From Tepidisphaera sp. (lineage in GTDB: Bacteria; Planctomycetota; Phycisphaerae; Phycisphaerales; UBA1924): a stretch of 64,000 nucleotides of DNA. The position numbers were made by a program, and so were the translations under genes. The DNA lies in the NCBI GenBank assembly GCA_016124375.1, contig WGNV01000004.1, positions 558,001 to 622,000 on the forward strand, read 5' to 3'. The notes beneath the pieces are model-generated. The model saw nothing but the letters and a program-made list of their open reading frames with translations, made no database searches and was not told where the DNA came from. Below, piece by piece: positions 19,876 through 30,733 of the stretch. Position 1 is the first letter of the stretch. Each line of letters starts with the position of its first letter.

Positions 19876-20115
19876 AGTGTCAGATGCGGCGGTGAAGCAG
19901 GTGTTCCAATCGCGCTTAAGTTCCGTTCATTCTGAGGCTTGCAGCTCCTCCCCCACACAGGTGGACCAAATAGCCCGCAGAAATGTGGAAATGGGGTCTC
20001 TTTCTCATTCCATTTCTTTGGGATTTCGATGAATGGACCGTCAGTCAACACGGCTCCTTGGGGGCGTTGCACGTCTGCAATAACCGAGTCTGGGCGCCGA
20101 ATTTCGACGTTGGAA

Positions 20116-22032
20116 ATGCGAACACCCCTCGAACGAGTACTGACGTGTCCGAACCTGCCGACGCTTCCGGGCGTGGCGATGCAGGTCTTGGAGCTGACAC
20201 GCGATCCGAACGTGTCGATCCAGAAGATTGCCGACCTGGTGCAGAACGATCCGGCGCTCACGACCAAGGTGCTGCGGACGGTGAACTCGAGTTACTACGG
20301 GCTAGCGACGCCTTGTCCGAGCATCAGCCGTGCGATGAGCCTGTTGGGCCTCAACACCGTGAAGTCGATCGTGCTGGGCTTCAGCCTGGTGGAGACGACC
20401 AAGGCCGTCGGGCTGGATGCACGGTTTGACCTTGAGAGCTACTGGCGGCGCTCCGTCTACGGGGCGGCGTCGGCGCGGGCGATTGCGCTCACGATGCGGG
20501 CGCTCGACCCCGAAGAGGCGTTCGTGGGCTCGCTGCTGCAGGACATCGGGATGCTGGCCGCGTTCGCCGCCCTGAAGCAGGAATACACCGATGTGCTGGC
20601 CGAAGGGCCGGCCGACCACGACCAGGTGCTCGAGCACGAGCAGCTCAAGCTGGGCTTTGACCACGCCCGGGTGGGCAGGCAACTGGCGGAAAAGTGGCGC
20701 TTGCCCGAGCAGATCCAGGAGTGCATCGCCCACCACCACAAGGCGGACCGATCGGTCGCTCATCATCGGACGCTGGTGCAGGTGGTGTCGCTGGGAGGCA
20801 TGGCGGCCAGTGCGCTCAACCCCAGGCGCGACCCCCAGAAGCTCGGGCAGTTCGTGGTGGTCGCTCGCAAATGGTTCGGCATCGAAGCGGCCCGCGCCCG
20901 AGAGCTGCTGGAGCAGACTGCCAAAGGTGCGGCCGACCTGACCAAGACCCTGGACCTCAAGACGGGCGACAAGCCCGACCTGGCGTCGATCCTGGGCATG
21001 GCCAACGAGCAGATGGCCGAGGCTCAGGAGGAGATGCAGCGCGAGGCGGTCGAGCTGAAGCAGAAGAACGACGAGCTCGCCAAGAAGACCATCACCGACG
21101 GGCTCACCGGGGCGTTCAACCGGGCGCATTTTGATGCGACGCTCCGGGCCCAGGCGGCCAAGTGCAAGGGGGCGAACCAGCCGATCTCGGTGGTGTTCCT
21201 CGACGCCGACAAGTTCAAGAGCGTGAACGACACCCACGGGCACCAGGCGGGCGACGCGGTACTTATGGAACTCACCAAGCGCTTGCGCGAGGTGGCGGAC
21301 CGGGTGGGCACCCTGTGCCGCTATGGGGGCGAAGAGTTTGTCCTGGTGCTACCTCAGGTGGGGCTGGACCGGGCCGCCCGGGTCGGCGAGATCCTGCGGC
21401 AGACGGTGTGCAAGACGACCTTTGACCTCTCGGCGTACGACATCGCGGGGCTGTCGCTGCCCGTGACAATCAGCGTGGGCGTGGCATCGTGCGAGCCGGG
21501 CACCGCGACGGCGGACTGGACGCCAGAACAACTCACGCAGGCGGCGGACGAGTGCGTGTACGCGGCCAAGCAGGCGGGGCGCAACCGCGTGCGGCAATAC
21601 GGCATGGCGACGACCAACGCCAAGGGCGCGATGTGGAACGTGGTGGTGGTCGACGACGACAAGTTCGTGTGCCGCCTGCTGCAGAAGAACTTTTCAACCA
21701 GGCCCGAGTTCCGCTGCACGTTCTTCGACAACGCCGAGGAGGCCATGGCCGCCCTGACCAGCACGACGCCCTCGCAGCGTCCGCATCTGCTGCTTACCGA
21801 CCTCAACCTGCCCGGCATGAGCGGGATCGAACTCACCAAATCGCTGCGCGGGCGGGCGGAGTGTGCCTCCCTGCGCATCGTCGTCATGAGCGGCGACAGT
21901 GAGCCTTCGACGCTCGAAAAGATGCGGTTCGCCGGGGCGGACATGTGCATGGACAAGCTCGAACTCAGCGGCAACTTCGCGGCGATGGCCCAGACGCTCG
22001 GGTCGCTCCTCTCGCGCACGCGGGCGGCCTGA
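20116..22032 (+). CDS. HDOD - GGDEF - response-regulator receiver protein
   Basis: LPTLPGVAMQVLELTRDPNVSIQKIADLVQNDPALTTKVLRTVNSSYYGL; RYGGEEFVLVLP; C-terminal VVVVDDDKFVCRLL...LLLTDLNLPGMSGIEL. Confidence 0.92.
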   Translation: MRTPLERVLTCPNLPTLPGVAMQVLELTRDPNVSIQKIADLVQNDPALTTKVLRTVNSSYYGLATPCPSISRAMSLLGLNTVKSIVLGFSLVETTKAVGLDARFDLESYWRRSVYGAASARAIALTMRALDPEEAFVGSLLQDIGMLAAFAALKQEYTDVLAEGPADHDQVLEHEQLKLGFDHARVGRQLAEKWRLPEQIQECIAHHHKADRSVAHHRTLVQVVSLGGMAASALNPRRDPQKLGQFVVVARKWFGIEAARARELLEQTAKGAADLTKTLDLKTGDKPDLASILGMANEQMAEAQEEMQREAVELKQKNDELAKKTITDGLTGAFNRAHFDATLRAQAAKCKGANQPISVVFLDADKFKSVNDTHGHQAGDAVLMELTKRLREVADRVGTLCRYGGEEFVLVLPQVGLDRAARVGEILRQTVCKTTFDLSAYDIAGLSLPVTISVGVASCEPGTATADWTPEQLTQAADECVYAAKQAGRNRVRQYGMATTNAKGAMWNVVVVDDDKFVCRLLQKNFSTRPEFRCTFFDNAEEAMAALTSTTPSQRPHLLLTDLNLPGMSGIELTKSLRGRAECASLRIVVMSGDSEPSTLEKMRFAGADMCMDKLELSGNFAAMAQTLGSLLSRTRAA

Positions 22033-22085
22033 AGCTCGCGCCGGGCCGGCGACCCGGCGACCTCACGGACTCGCGCATGAAACAC

Positions 22086-22104
22086 CCCTCTCGAGGAGAG
22101 GGGC
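22086..22104. terminator. Intergenic hairpin between convergent genes
   Basis: CCCCTCTC-GAG-GAGAGGGG, perfect 8-bp stem. Confidence 0.5.
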
Positions 22105-22137
22105 TGCGGCACGCTGCGTGATGATCGAGCCGGGGCG

Positions 22138-23859
22138 CTACGGGCACTGGCCGCCGGCGATGACGTTGATGAGCGCGTCCACGTCGCCCTGATCGCGGGC
22201 GCCGTCGTGATTGAAGTCGGCGTTGATGTTGGCGGGGTTTGAGCCACCCGCGATGATGTCGATGAGCGTGTCGATGTCGCCCTGGTCGGCGACGCCGTCG
22301 GCGTTGACATCGGCGTCGCACAGGCGCTGGGGCGTGAGCGTGATGATGCGATCAGCCGCGAACGGGCCGGTGAAGATCTCGGTGCGGCTTTCAAGCGTGC
22401 CGGCGCGGGGCCAGACGACCTGGATGGAATCGGCGCTGGTGGCGGCGCCGAGGCCAAAGTGCAGGCGAGGATCTTCGGTGGCGGAGTAGCTGGTGCCGAT
22501 GGCGACCTCGCGCGTCTGCGTGACGCCCCCGGAGGTGAGCAGCACGCGGGCGCCTACGGCATCGCGGCTGACAAGCCCCGCGCCCGTGAGCTTCACGCTC
22601 AGCCAGTGGTTGTTGCTGCTCGAACGGTTGTGGTAGACACTGACGAAGTTGTTGGGGTTGACGGTGATGACGTCCTCGCGCCCGTCGTTGTCGAAATCGA
22701 CGTGGGCGCTGAACTGGCTGGCGAGCGAGGTGGTGTTGAGGGCGGGTCGGACGTCGGTCCAGCTGGCGCCGTTGTTTTCGTTGCGGAGGATCCAGTCGAC
22801 ATTGGCGCTGCCGAAGCTGCCCGCCTGGTAGTTGTCGAGGTCGCCATCATTGTCGGCGTCGATGTAGCAGGTGCCCCAGCCGAAGAAGGTGGAATAGGGC
22901 AGCACGCGGGTGAGGGGCGCCGCGGAGGGGTTGCCCCCGGTGTTGCGGTAGTAGGTGCCGCTGACGGCGTCGGTGATGGCGATGTCGAGCCAGCCGTCGT
23001 TGTTGACGTCGCCGAAGGCGATGCCCATGGGCGCGGGGCCCACGTAGGTGAAGCCCGAGGCGGTGGTGGCGTCGATGAAGCGGCGCGAGCCGTCGGGCGC
23101 GGCGACGTTCTTGAGCATGAGCGGGCGTCCGGCGTTGAGAAGCACCAGCCAGTCTTCGTAGCCGTCGTGGTCGTAATCGGTCCAGCCGTTGGCGTAGACG
23201 GTGCCGGTGAAGCTGTCGACGGGGAAGAGATCGCGCCGGATGGTGAAGGTGCCGTCGCCGTTGTTGCGGTACAGGGTTTCGGTCTTGCCGGGAGAGCCCG
23301 TGGCGCAGACGAAGAGATCGACGAAGCCGTCGTGGTCGTAGTCGACGGCGGAGGCGCTGGTGGCGTTGAAGCCCGAGCTGCGCACGCCCGAGGCGACGCT
23401 GACATTGGTGAAGGTGCCGTCGCCGTTGTTGTGGTAGAGCAGGCCGTTGGTGTTGTCGAGGTAGTTCTGGCCGAGGGTGAAGATGTCGGCAAAGCCGTCG
23501 TTGTCGTAGTCGAAGATGATGACGCCCCCGAAGGAGCGGGCGATGCCGTCGGCGTCGGAGGTGAAGCCGGCGGCGGCGGAGACATCAACAAACGTTCGCC
23601 CGCCGGGCACGGTGGTGCTGGGCACGTTGTGGAAAAGGCGCTTGGGCTGGCCCGGGTTGTCGTTGATGAAGAGGTCGTAGTAGCCGTCGTTGTCGTAGTC
23701 GATGACGCCGAGCGAGCCCCGGAAGCGGCCCAGGGTGATCTGGCTGAGAGCCGCGGCGTCGACGAAGGAGACGCCCCCGAGCTCGACCTGGGCGGCGGCC
23801 GGGGCGGCGGCGAAAGCGAGCGTCGTGAGCAAAAGCAAACCACCACGATGTGAGCGCAT
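22138..23859 (-). CDS. FG-GAP/VCBS repeat + ASPIC/UnbV-like + C-terminal dockerin-like protein
   Basis: Many YDNDGF/YDHDGY loops; NNHWLSVKLTGAGLVSRDAVGARVLLTSGG; C-term CDADVNADGVADQGDIDTLIDIIAGGSNPANINADFNHDGARDQGDVDALINVIAGGQCP. Confidence 0.92.
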   Translation of the reverse strand: MRSHRGGLLLLTTLAFAAAPAAAQVELGGVSFVDAAALSQITLGRFRGSLGVIDYDNDGYYDLFINDNPGQPKRLFHNVPSTTVPGGRTFVDVSAAAGFTSDADGIARSFGGVIIFDYDNDGFADIFTLGQNYLDNTNGLLYHNNGDGTFTNVSVASGVRSSGFNATSASAVDYDHDGFVDLFVCATGSPGKTETLYRNNGDGTFTIRRDLFPVDSFTGTVYANGWTDYDHDGYEDWLVLLNAGRPLMLKNVAAPDGSRRFIDATTASGFTYVGPAPMGIAFGDVNNDGWLDIAITDAVSGTYYRNTGGNPSAAPLTRVLPYSTFFGWGTCYIDADNDGDLDNYQAGSFGSANVDWILRNENNGASWTDVRPALNTTSLASQFSAHVDFDNDGREDVITVNPNNFVSVYHNRSSSNNHWLSVKLTGAGLVSRDAVGARVLLTSGGVTQTREVAIGTSYSATEDPRLHFGLGAATSADSIQVVWPRAGTLESRTEIFTGPFAADRIITLTPQRLCDADVNADGVADQGDIDTLIDIIAGGSNPANINADFNHDGARDQGDVDALINVIAGGQCP

Positions 23860-23989
23860 CGGCAAGTCTCCTTTTGTTCGCGGTGACAACCGCGAACGGT
23901 ATGGGTTTGACGGTGATGCCGCGATCCTGCGGCGATGAGTGTTTTTGGCCCGCCGGGCCTGAAAATGAGATGTCGCGGGCCGGCGTTGG

Positions 23990-25396
23990 TTACGCGGGGA
24001 TCGCAGCGCGGGCCGCAGCCGCGGCGGGGACAAACTCACGCTCGTACGCGAGGGCGATGACGTGGTAGTCCAGGGATTCGAGCGCGCGGCGCTGCTGGCG
24101 CTGGCCCAGGGCCTCGCGGGCGACAGGGTTGGCGGCGAGGCGCTCGACCTCTCGCCAGTACGCGTCGCACGAGGTGATGGAGGTGTGGTCGCTGAGGGCG
24201 GCCCCGATGTGCTGGGCGTGCCGCAGGCCGAAGTCGCCCGCGACCACAGGCGTCGCGCAGCCCATCGCCTCGATGATGGTGTTGCCGCCACCTTCGGGGT
24301 ATTCGTTTAGGTAGATGTCGGCGGCTTTCACGACGCCCCGGATGTCGGCACGCGGCCCGGCGGCGACGGCGCGCGGGCCGAGCAGGCGAAGGACGTCGGT
24401 GAAGTCGCCCGGGCCGACGCCGACCCACCACACATCCGGGCGGCTGGCGAGGAAGGCGGCCAGGTCGGAAGCGAAACTGCCCGCCAGCATGCGCTGGGGC
24501 AAGCGGTTGCCGGCGCTCACCAGCAGCAGCGCGTCCGCCGGCACGCCGAGCGGCCCGCGCGGCTCGGGGATGGCGGCCAGGCCCGCGCGGGCGTCGCCTC
24601 CGGATGTTTCAACGCTGCTGGACGCGATGTTCCGGGGGGCGAGGTGAGGCTGGTCCTGCGCCTGGCGCCGCGGGCTGTTGTAGACGATGTGGTCGATGCC
24701 GCGAACGGGGAGCGGAACACCGATGTTCATGTTGATCTGGCGCGGGGCGACACGCGCGAACGCGCACGCGGCCTGCACCGGGCACGCGGGGCTGCCGACG
24801 AAGACCGCGATCTGCGGGCGAAGCGAGCGAGCCGCGGCGATCGCCTCTCGTGCACCGGCGAGCAGGTCGCCGGTGGGCTCGAGGAGCGTGAGCGAGCCCG
24901 AAGGCAGCGACGCGATGACCTTGGCACCGACCCGCGCGGAGGGCGCGTCGGGGTACTTGAGAAAGCCCAGGGCCGGGCGGCGCTGGGTGAACTCTTCGAC
25001 GCACAGGATGTGAGGGTCGAAGCGGGCGGGGTGGTGAAGCTGGCACAGCCGCGCGATGTTGGCGCTGGCGGCCTGGCCATCGACCAGCGACGAAACGATG
25101 TAGAGCAGGCGCAACGGCTGAGAGGGGGCGATGGCAGCGCCCGCGAGGGCCGCGTGGGGCGTGATGCCGGCCATGGAGAAGAGCTCTGCGTAGAGATCGC
25201 AGAGCAGGGCCGCGCGAGAAGCGTCGGAGAGAAAAGTCTGCTGGTGGTGCTGGATGTCGGCGACGGCCGCGGCCGCGACGCACTCAAGGGCGAGGCCAAG
25301 GCGTCCCGCCTGCGCATGGGCGATGGCGGGCTTGAGGCAGCCGCCGATGTGGGGCGGAAACTGGACGGGCGCCGGTCGGGCGGGGGCAGTGGTCAC
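23990..25396 (-). CDS. Glycosyltransferase, GT-B/O-GlcNAc-transferase-like
   Basis: DIYLNEYPEGGGNTIIEAMGCATPVVAGDFG; GTG start inferred. Confidence 0.7.
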   Translation of the reverse strand: MTTAPARPAPVQFPPHIGGCLKPAIAHAQAGRLGLALECVAAAAVADIQHHQQTFLSDASRAALLCDLYAELFSMAGITPHAALAGAAIAPSQPLRLLYIVSSLVDGQAASANIARLCQLHHPARFDPHILCVEEFTQRRPALGFLKYPDAPSARVGAKVIASLPSGSLTLLEPTGDLLAGAREAIAAARSLRPQIAVFVGSPACPVQAACAFARVAPRQINMNIGVPLPVRGIDHIVYNSPRRQAQDQPHLAPRNIASSSVETSGGDARAGLAAIPEPRGPLGVPADALLLVSAGNRLPQRMLAGSFASDLAAFLASRPDVWWVGVGPGDFTDVLRLLGPRAVAAGPRADIRGVVKAADIYLNEYPEGGGNTIIEAMGCATPVVAGDFGLRHAQHIGAALSDHTSITSCDAYWREVERLAANPVAREALGQRQQRRALESLDYHVIALAYEREFVPAAAAARAAIPA

Positions 25397-25575
25397 GGAG
25401 AGTACATCGGTCCGAGAAGAGCGGGGGCTGAAGGCGGTCGCGGGGAGCAAGGTGGCTGGGGGAGGGGCACGCCGCCGCCCGGTTACCCCGAATAGATGAT
25501 GCGGGCGAACCGGGGAAAGGCGCGAAGGGCGGGGGCCAGTCCTGCGCGTGGGCCGGGTTGGCCGAAGAAGAATGC

Positions 25576-25938
25576 ATGGCGCATGAGCCTCATCCGCTGG
25601 AGCCCGATGTCCCCGCACGCAATCGGCGCCGCGCTGGGCGGGTGAATTGCGAGGGGCTGCACTGCTCGTGGGGGCGAGTGATCGATTTGTCGGCGACGGG
25701 CGCCAAGGTGTTCATGCATCTTCGCCGGCCGGGCGTCGGGCAACTGATGACGATCCAGATGCCCACGCCCATCGGCACCGTCACGCTGATGGCCCGCACC
25801 GCGTGGGTGCGAAGCGCGGGCTTCCTGGCCTGGGAGGCGGGGTGCGATTTTGCACCAATGTGCGAAGAGGTCCGCGCGGCCCTGCTGAGCGCGATGCACA
25901 CGGCCATGGCGACCGAGACGCTGCGCAAGGCGGCGTGA
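25576..25938 (+). CDS. PilZ domain protein
   Basis: RNRRRAGRVNCEGLHCSWGRVIDLSATGAKVFM; start uncertain (25558 also possible). Confidence 0.75.
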   Translation: MAHEPHPLEPDVPARNRRRAGRVNCEGLHCSWGRVIDLSATGAKVFMHLRRPGVGQLMTIQMPTPIGTVTLMARTAWVRSAGFLAWEAGCDFAPMCEEVRAALLSAMHTAMATETLRKAA

Positions 25939-25960
25939 ACAAACGCTCAGTTCGCAAACA

Positions 25961-27652
25961 CTATTGGTGTTCGAGATTCAGGACTAGTACGTCGAACGGC
26001 TGAATCGCGTCAGCTGGCTGATACCCAGAGAATCCGCCTTGATCGTCGGCTGCTAACGGATTCGTGGGATCACCGAAGAGGATTTCCTTACTGACGAATC
26101 TGCCCCGCAGAGGCGAGGCAGGAAGTGATAGCGCAGGGTTACGAACTGTTTTGCCCGTCAAGTTGACGACCACAAGCATCGCCTCGAGCTCGCCTGAACC
26201 GCTGGTGTGCGTGCGAAGAAACGAGTAAAGGCCTGGGTCGGATCCTTTGACGAGGGACATCGACCCTCGGCGCAGGGCGGGATGCTGCATACGCAGCCGA
26301 ATGAGTTTTTGATACGTTTTCAGCAAAGAGCTCTGGCATTGCTCTTCGCTTCGGACGTTGTGCGTCGAATGGTTTTCATCGACAGCCTCCCAAGGGGCGT
26401 GCGCGGAGAATCCGGCGTATTCATCGTCGGTCCATTGCATAGGCCTGCGCAAGTTTTCATCCGGCTTGGCCCCTTCCATACCGATTTCTTCGCCGTAGTA
26501 GATGAAGGGCACGCCGGGTCCGGTGAGCAAGAGGGATGCAGCGAGCCGCAGTTTCCGACGATCGCCTGCCAATTCGGTCATTACGCGGTTCTGGTCATGA
26601 TTAGTAAGGAAGGTGCCGTATTGGTTGAGCGGATATGCGCCCGCAACCTCGGCATACGCCTTCTGCAGGGGTCTGGCCCGGCCCTTGTTGATCGCCTCGA
26701 GCGTGGCGCCGGCCATCTGGAACTCGAAGACCATGTCCAGTTCATCGCCCACGTACTTCGACGCGTTCGCGGAAGAATCCCACACCTCCCCCACCGTCAT
26801 GCACTGCGGGTTAGCAGCCTTGATGAACTTGCGATAGTCCTTGATCCACGCGTGCGTCTCAGGGGTGTTCTCCTGCTTGCCGTCCACTTCAATGAGGTGG
26901 CGGATGGCGTCGAGCCGGAAGCCGTCGACGCCGACATCCTTGAGCCAGAAGGCGCTGAGGTCGTGCAGCGCCTGGGTGACGGCGGGGTTGGTGCAGTTAA
27001 AATCGGGCATGCCCGCGGAAAAGAGCCCGTAGTAATACTCGTCGCCAAGTTTGTGCCAGGGTGAGCCGCCGTACGCGCCGCCCTGCTTGGCGGGGGGTTC
27101 CTTCGCCCAGACGAACCAATCGCGGGTGGGGCTGCCGGGCTTTGATGCCTCGACGAACCACGGGTGCTTGCTGGAGCAGTGATTGAGCGTGAGGTCGAGA
27201 ATGACGCGGATGCCGCGCTTGTGGCACTCGCTCACGAGTCGCTTGAAGGAGTCGATCGAGCCGTAGTCGGGGTTGGTGGCGCGATAATCGGTGACGTCGT
27301 AGCCGTGATAGCTGGGCGAAGGAAAGATCGGCATGAGCCAGAGGCCCGTGACGCCCAGGCTGGAGCCGTCGTTCTTGCCGTTATTGAGGTAATCGAGCTT
27401 CTCGGTGATGCCGTCAAAGTCGCCGATGCCGTCGTTGGCGTTGGGGCCGGAGGCGGAGTCTTTGAAGGATCGCACGAAGATCTCATAGAAGACGGCGTCG
27501 TTCCACCAGACGTCGCTCGGGCCTTCTCGCGGGGTGGGAGAAGTGATCGGCGCGGGGTCGGGAAACTTCGCGGGCTGGGGCTTGGGCTGGGCGAAAAGCA
27601 TGTGGGGGCAGAGGGCGGCCGCGAGCAACGCCAGACGGGCAGGGGCGTTCAT
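25961..27652 (-). CDS. Secreted GH13 alpha-amylase family protein
   Basis: VILDLTLNH, DGFRLDAIRH, GEVW, FLTNHDQNR catalytic regions; signal peptide. Confidence 0.95.
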   Translation of the reverse strand: MNAPARLALLAAALCPHMLFAQPKPQPAKFPDPAPITSPTPREGPSDVWWNDAVFYEIFVRSFKDSASGPNANDGIGDFDGITEKLDYLNNGKNDGSSLGVTGLWLMPIFPSPSYHGYDVTDYRATNPDYGSIDSFKRLVSECHKRGIRVILDLTLNHCSSKHPWFVEASKPGSPTRDWFVWAKEPPAKQGGAYGGSPWHKLGDEYYYGLFSAGMPDFNCTNPAVTQALHDLSAFWLKDVGVDGFRLDAIRHLIEVDGKQENTPETHAWIKDYRKFIKAANPQCMTVGEVWDSSANASKYVGDELDMVFEFQMAGATLEAINKGRARPLQKAYAEVAGAYPLNQYGTFLTNHDQNRVMTELAGDRRKLRLAASLLLTGPGVPFIYYGEEIGMEGAKPDENLRRPMQWTDDEYAGFSAHAPWEAVDENHSTHNVRSEEQCQSSLLKTYQKLIRLRMQHPALRRGSMSLVKGSDPGLYSFLRTHTSGSGELEAMLVVVNLTGKTVRNPALSLPASPLRGRFVSKEILFGDPTNPLAADDQGGFSGYQPADAIQPFDVLVLNLEHQ

Positions 27653-27740
27653 GAGAGAATACTCCGGACAACGGCGCGAAAGCCGTGTCGATGGTTCTCG
27701 AATCAAGAGCAGCGTAGCGTATTTGGAGGGTTGAAGCCGC

Positions 27741-28751
27741 ATGCACGAGCCATCACGCACGACACAACCTTCCAATGTTGGCGCGGCCGGCGTGGGGGCT
27801 CCGGACCCCTCCAAGAGCGTGCACAAGGTGAGGCCCCAAAGCCTCGCGCGGTACGCCCAGCGTGTCTGGCCCCGCGTGGCGGCCGCGCTGGTGCTGGTGT
27901 TCACGCTGCGATGGTCAGGCCTGGTTGAGAGCCTGGTGTTCTACGTACCGTCGCGGAACAACGACCCAACACCCCCCGGCGCCGAGGAGGTCTGGATCAC
28001 CACGCCCGACGGCGTGAAGCTGCACGGGTGGTTCGTGCGGGCGGCCGACGCCGCGCCTGGGGAAAAACGCCCGGCGGTGCTGCACTGCCACGGCAACGCC
28101 GGAAACATCGCGGATCATTTAGGCTTTTCGCAGTTTCTCACCCAGCGCGGCATGCATGTGCTCATCTTCGACTACCGGGGCTACGGCGAGTCTGACGAAG
28201 ATCACTACCTCACGCGCGCCAAGCTGCGGGTCGATTCGCTCGCGGCCTTCGACTACCTCGCCTCGCGCCCTGACGTAGACGCAACCAACATCGGCGTCTA
28301 TGGCGTGAGCCTGGGTGGCGGGTTCGCCCTGCGCGTCGCGGCCGAGCGTCCAAACGCCAAGTGCGTCTGCACGCTCGCAGGCTTCTCGAGCTGGCCCGGC
28401 GTCGCCAGCGACCATGTGCCCGTCCTCGGCCGGTGGCTCATCGCGGGTTCGCTCGAGCCGCGCGAGGCGGCCGAGAAGCTGGGCGACCGGGCCTACCTGG
28501 TCGTTCACGGCACGCGCGACGGCATCGTGCCGCCCCGGCACGCGGGAGTGCTGGAGGCCGCGGCCAAAGCCGCCGGCACGCCCGTGGCGAAGATCATGAT
28601 CGACGGGGCGGCCCACAACGACATCATCGAGTTCGAAGCGACGCGAAGGGCCATCGGTGATTTCTTCGCGTCGCGCCTCGGCGCCGGCTCGGGCGCACTC
28701 GCCCCGGCGCTCACCACACCATCGCCCGTGGCGGCTCACCCCAGCCGGTAG
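27741..28751 (+). CDS. Alpha/beta hydrolase
   Basis: HCHGNAGNIADH, DYRGYGESD, GVSLGG nucleophile elbow, VVHGTRDGIVPPRH. Confidence 0.93.
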   Translation: MHEPSRTTQPSNVGAAGVGAPDPSKSVHKVRPQSLARYAQRVWPRVAAALVLVFTLRWSGLVESLVFYVPSRNNDPTPPGAEEVWITTPDGVKLHGWFVRAADAAPGEKRPAVLHCHGNAGNIADHLGFSQFLTQRGMHVLIFDYRGYGESDEDHYLTRAKLRVDSLAAFDYLASRPDVDATNIGVYGVSLGGGFALRVAAERPNAKCVCTLAGFSSWPGVASDHVPVLGRWLIAGSLEPREAAEKLGDRAYLVVHGTRDGIVPPRHAGVLEAAAKAAGTPVAKIMIDGAAHNDIIEFEATRRAIGDFFASRLGAGSGALAPALTTPSPVAAHPSR

Positions 28752-28760
28752 CGCCGGGCC

Positions 28761-29099
28761 TCAATCCGCCCCGACAAAGTCGAGCGTCGCGGAAAATTGC
28801 GTGAGCACGCGGCAGCCGCCCTTGGTGGCGTGCGGCCCGTGCGGCGTCTGCTTCTTGCCGACGAAATACGTCCCGGGACCGTGAGATCGGCCGTCTTCGA
28901 TGAAATCCCCCTCGAGCACGAACACGGTCTCGTCGGCGTGGGTGTGCGAGTGGCGCGGAATCACCGACCCGGGGGCCATCTGCGTGATGACCGTCATCGC
29001 GCCGGTCGCGGGGTCGTTCCACAGCACGCGAATGGAGACGCCCGGAAGTTCCAGCGGCTGTGCGGGCACGGCTTCGGCGTTCACGTGGTGTTGATACAT
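28761..29099 (-). CDS. Cupin domain protein
   Basis: GSVIPRHSHTHADETVFVLEGDFIEDGRSHGPGTYFVG. Confidence 0.87.
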   Translation of the reverse strand: MYQHHVNAEAVPAQPLELPGVSIRVLWNDPATGAMTVITQMAPGSVIPRHSHTHADETVFVLEGDFIEDGRSHGPGTYFVGKKQTPHGPHATKGGCRVLTQFSATLDFVGAD

Positions 29100-29238
29100 G
29101 GCGTGACGGTAGCGCTCCGCACAGCCGCGAACGCCCCTGTGACGTGCCGAGCCGCCGCTATGCTTCGCCCAATACTGCGTCTATGAATCGCGGCCGCTCC
29201 GTCGACGCAACACTCGGTCACGAATGAAGGAATGATCC

Positions 29239-29739
29239 ATGTCTCAACCCGATGTGCTGACCTTTCCGCTCGAAACGCTGATCGCCTCCGACCACTGGGG
29301 CACGCGACTCATCATCGACGCCTCGCACGGCCTCTCCCGCGAGCAGTTCACCCGCGAGTTCCCGATGGGCCCGGGCTCGGTGCAGAAGACGCTCGCGCAC
29401 ATCGTGGGCGCGATGCTGCGAACGGTGGACGTGCTGGGAGGCCTCCCCCCGCGCGAGCCGCTTGACGCCACGCAGTACACCACGCCCGACGCGCTGGTGC
29501 CGCTGCTGGATCATGCAACGGCCCAGCTTCGCGCCCAGAGCAAGGCGCGCCCGCTGAGCGACATGGTGACGCGCGAGTTCGGGGGCAAGGCGTACAAGTT
29601 CACGCGCAACGGCATCATCGTGCACATCTGCACCCACGGGGCCTATCACCGCGCCCAGTGCGTGAACATGCTGCGCCAACTGGGCGTCAGCCCCCTGCCC
29701 GACCCCAGCGCCATCAAGTGGATGATGAGCATGCAATAA
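29239..29739 (+). CDS. DinB family protein
   Basis: Four-helix pattern with HIVGAM and [12 protein letters not shown] metal-site motifs. Confidence 0.85.
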   Translation: MSQPDVLTFPLETLIASDHWGTRLIIDASHGLSREQFTREFPMGPGSVQKTLAHIVGAMLRTVDVLGGLPPREPLDATQYTTPDALVPLLDHATAQLRAQSKARPLSDMVTREFGGKAYKFTRNGIIVHICTHGAYHRAQCVNMLRQLGVSPLPDPSAIKWMMSMQ

Positions 29740-29776
29740 CGCTCGCGAGTTTTCCGGGCAGCAAAGGGAAGACGCC

Positions 29777-30733
29777 ATGCACAGTCGACTCGACGGAGCA
29801 CGGGTGGTCATCGCGGGCGGCAGCGGCTATCTCGGTCTCGCGCTCGCTCGCTCCCTCGCCGAGCGCGGGGCCAAGGTGGTCATGCTGTCTCGCACGCCCC
29901 CGAAGGCCGCCGGGCCCTGGCGGCATGCCGCGTGGGACGCCCGCACGCTCGGGGCGTGGAGCCAGGAACTGGACGGCGCCCAGGCGATCGTGAACCTCGT
30001 CGGGCGCACCGTGAACTGCATCAAGACGCCCGACCACTGCGATGAGATTCTTCGCTCGCGCGTGGAGGCGACCCTGGTGCTGGGCGAGGCGTGCAGGCGC
30101 GTCGCCCAGCCGCCCCACGCATGGGTTCAGATGTCCACCGCTCACATCTATGGCGACCCGCCCGAGATTCGCTGCGATGAGGGCTCGCCCACGGGCTTCG
30201 GGCTGGCCCCGACCGTCGGCCGCGCGTGGGAAGAGGCGTTCGCAAAGGCGAGCCTGCCCACGCAGCGGGGCGTCGTGCTGCGCACAAGCTTCGTGATCGG
30301 CCCGCCCCACGCAGGCGGGGCCGGGGCGCTGGGGACGCTGTCGATGCTCGCACGCATGGGCATGGGCGGCAAAGTGGGCTCGGGGCGGCAGGGAATGTCC
30401 TGGCTGCACATCGATGATCTGTGCGAGATCGTCGTGCAAGGCATGCTGCGCGACACGATGAACGGCGTGTACATCGCGTCAGCGCCTGAGCCGCTGGAAC
30501 AGCGCGAGTTCATGCGGGTGCTCAGAAAGCACGCGGGCGGGCTGGGCGCACTGGGCATCGGGTTGCCCGCGTTTTCATGGATGGTGCGCCTGGGTGCGCC
30601 GCTGGTGCTGAAGACCGACCCGGAGTTGGCGCTGTACGGACGCTTCGTCGTGCCTCAGAGGTTGCTCAAGGATGGTTTCGCCTTTCGGTATCCCCATCTT
30701 GACGCGGCGCTCGCGCACATCTTTCGGGGATAG
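29777..30733 (+). CDS. TIGR01777-like NAD(P)-dependent epimerase
   Basis: [30 protein letters not shown]. Confidence 0.92.
   Translation: MHSRLDGARVVIAGGSGYLGLALARSLAERGAKVVMLSRTPPKAAGPWRHAAWDARTLGAWSQELDGAQAIVNLVGRTVNCIKTPDHCDEILRSRVEATLVLGEACRRVAQPPHAWVQMSTAHIYGDPPEIRCDEGSPTGFGLAPTVGRAWEEAFAKASLPTQRGVVLRTSFVIGPPHAGGAGALGTLSMLARMGMGGKVGSGRQGMSWLHIDDLCEIVVQGMLRDTMNGVYIASAPEPLEQREFMRVLRKHAGGLGALGIGLPAFSWMVRLGAPLVLKTDPELALYGRFVVPQRLLKDGFAFRYPHLDAALAHIFRG

Noticed and set aside
22459-23853. 464-aa plus-strand ORF rich in Val/Asp/Gly
   Set aside because: Antisense of FG-GAP repeats; periodicity is inherited from the real gene
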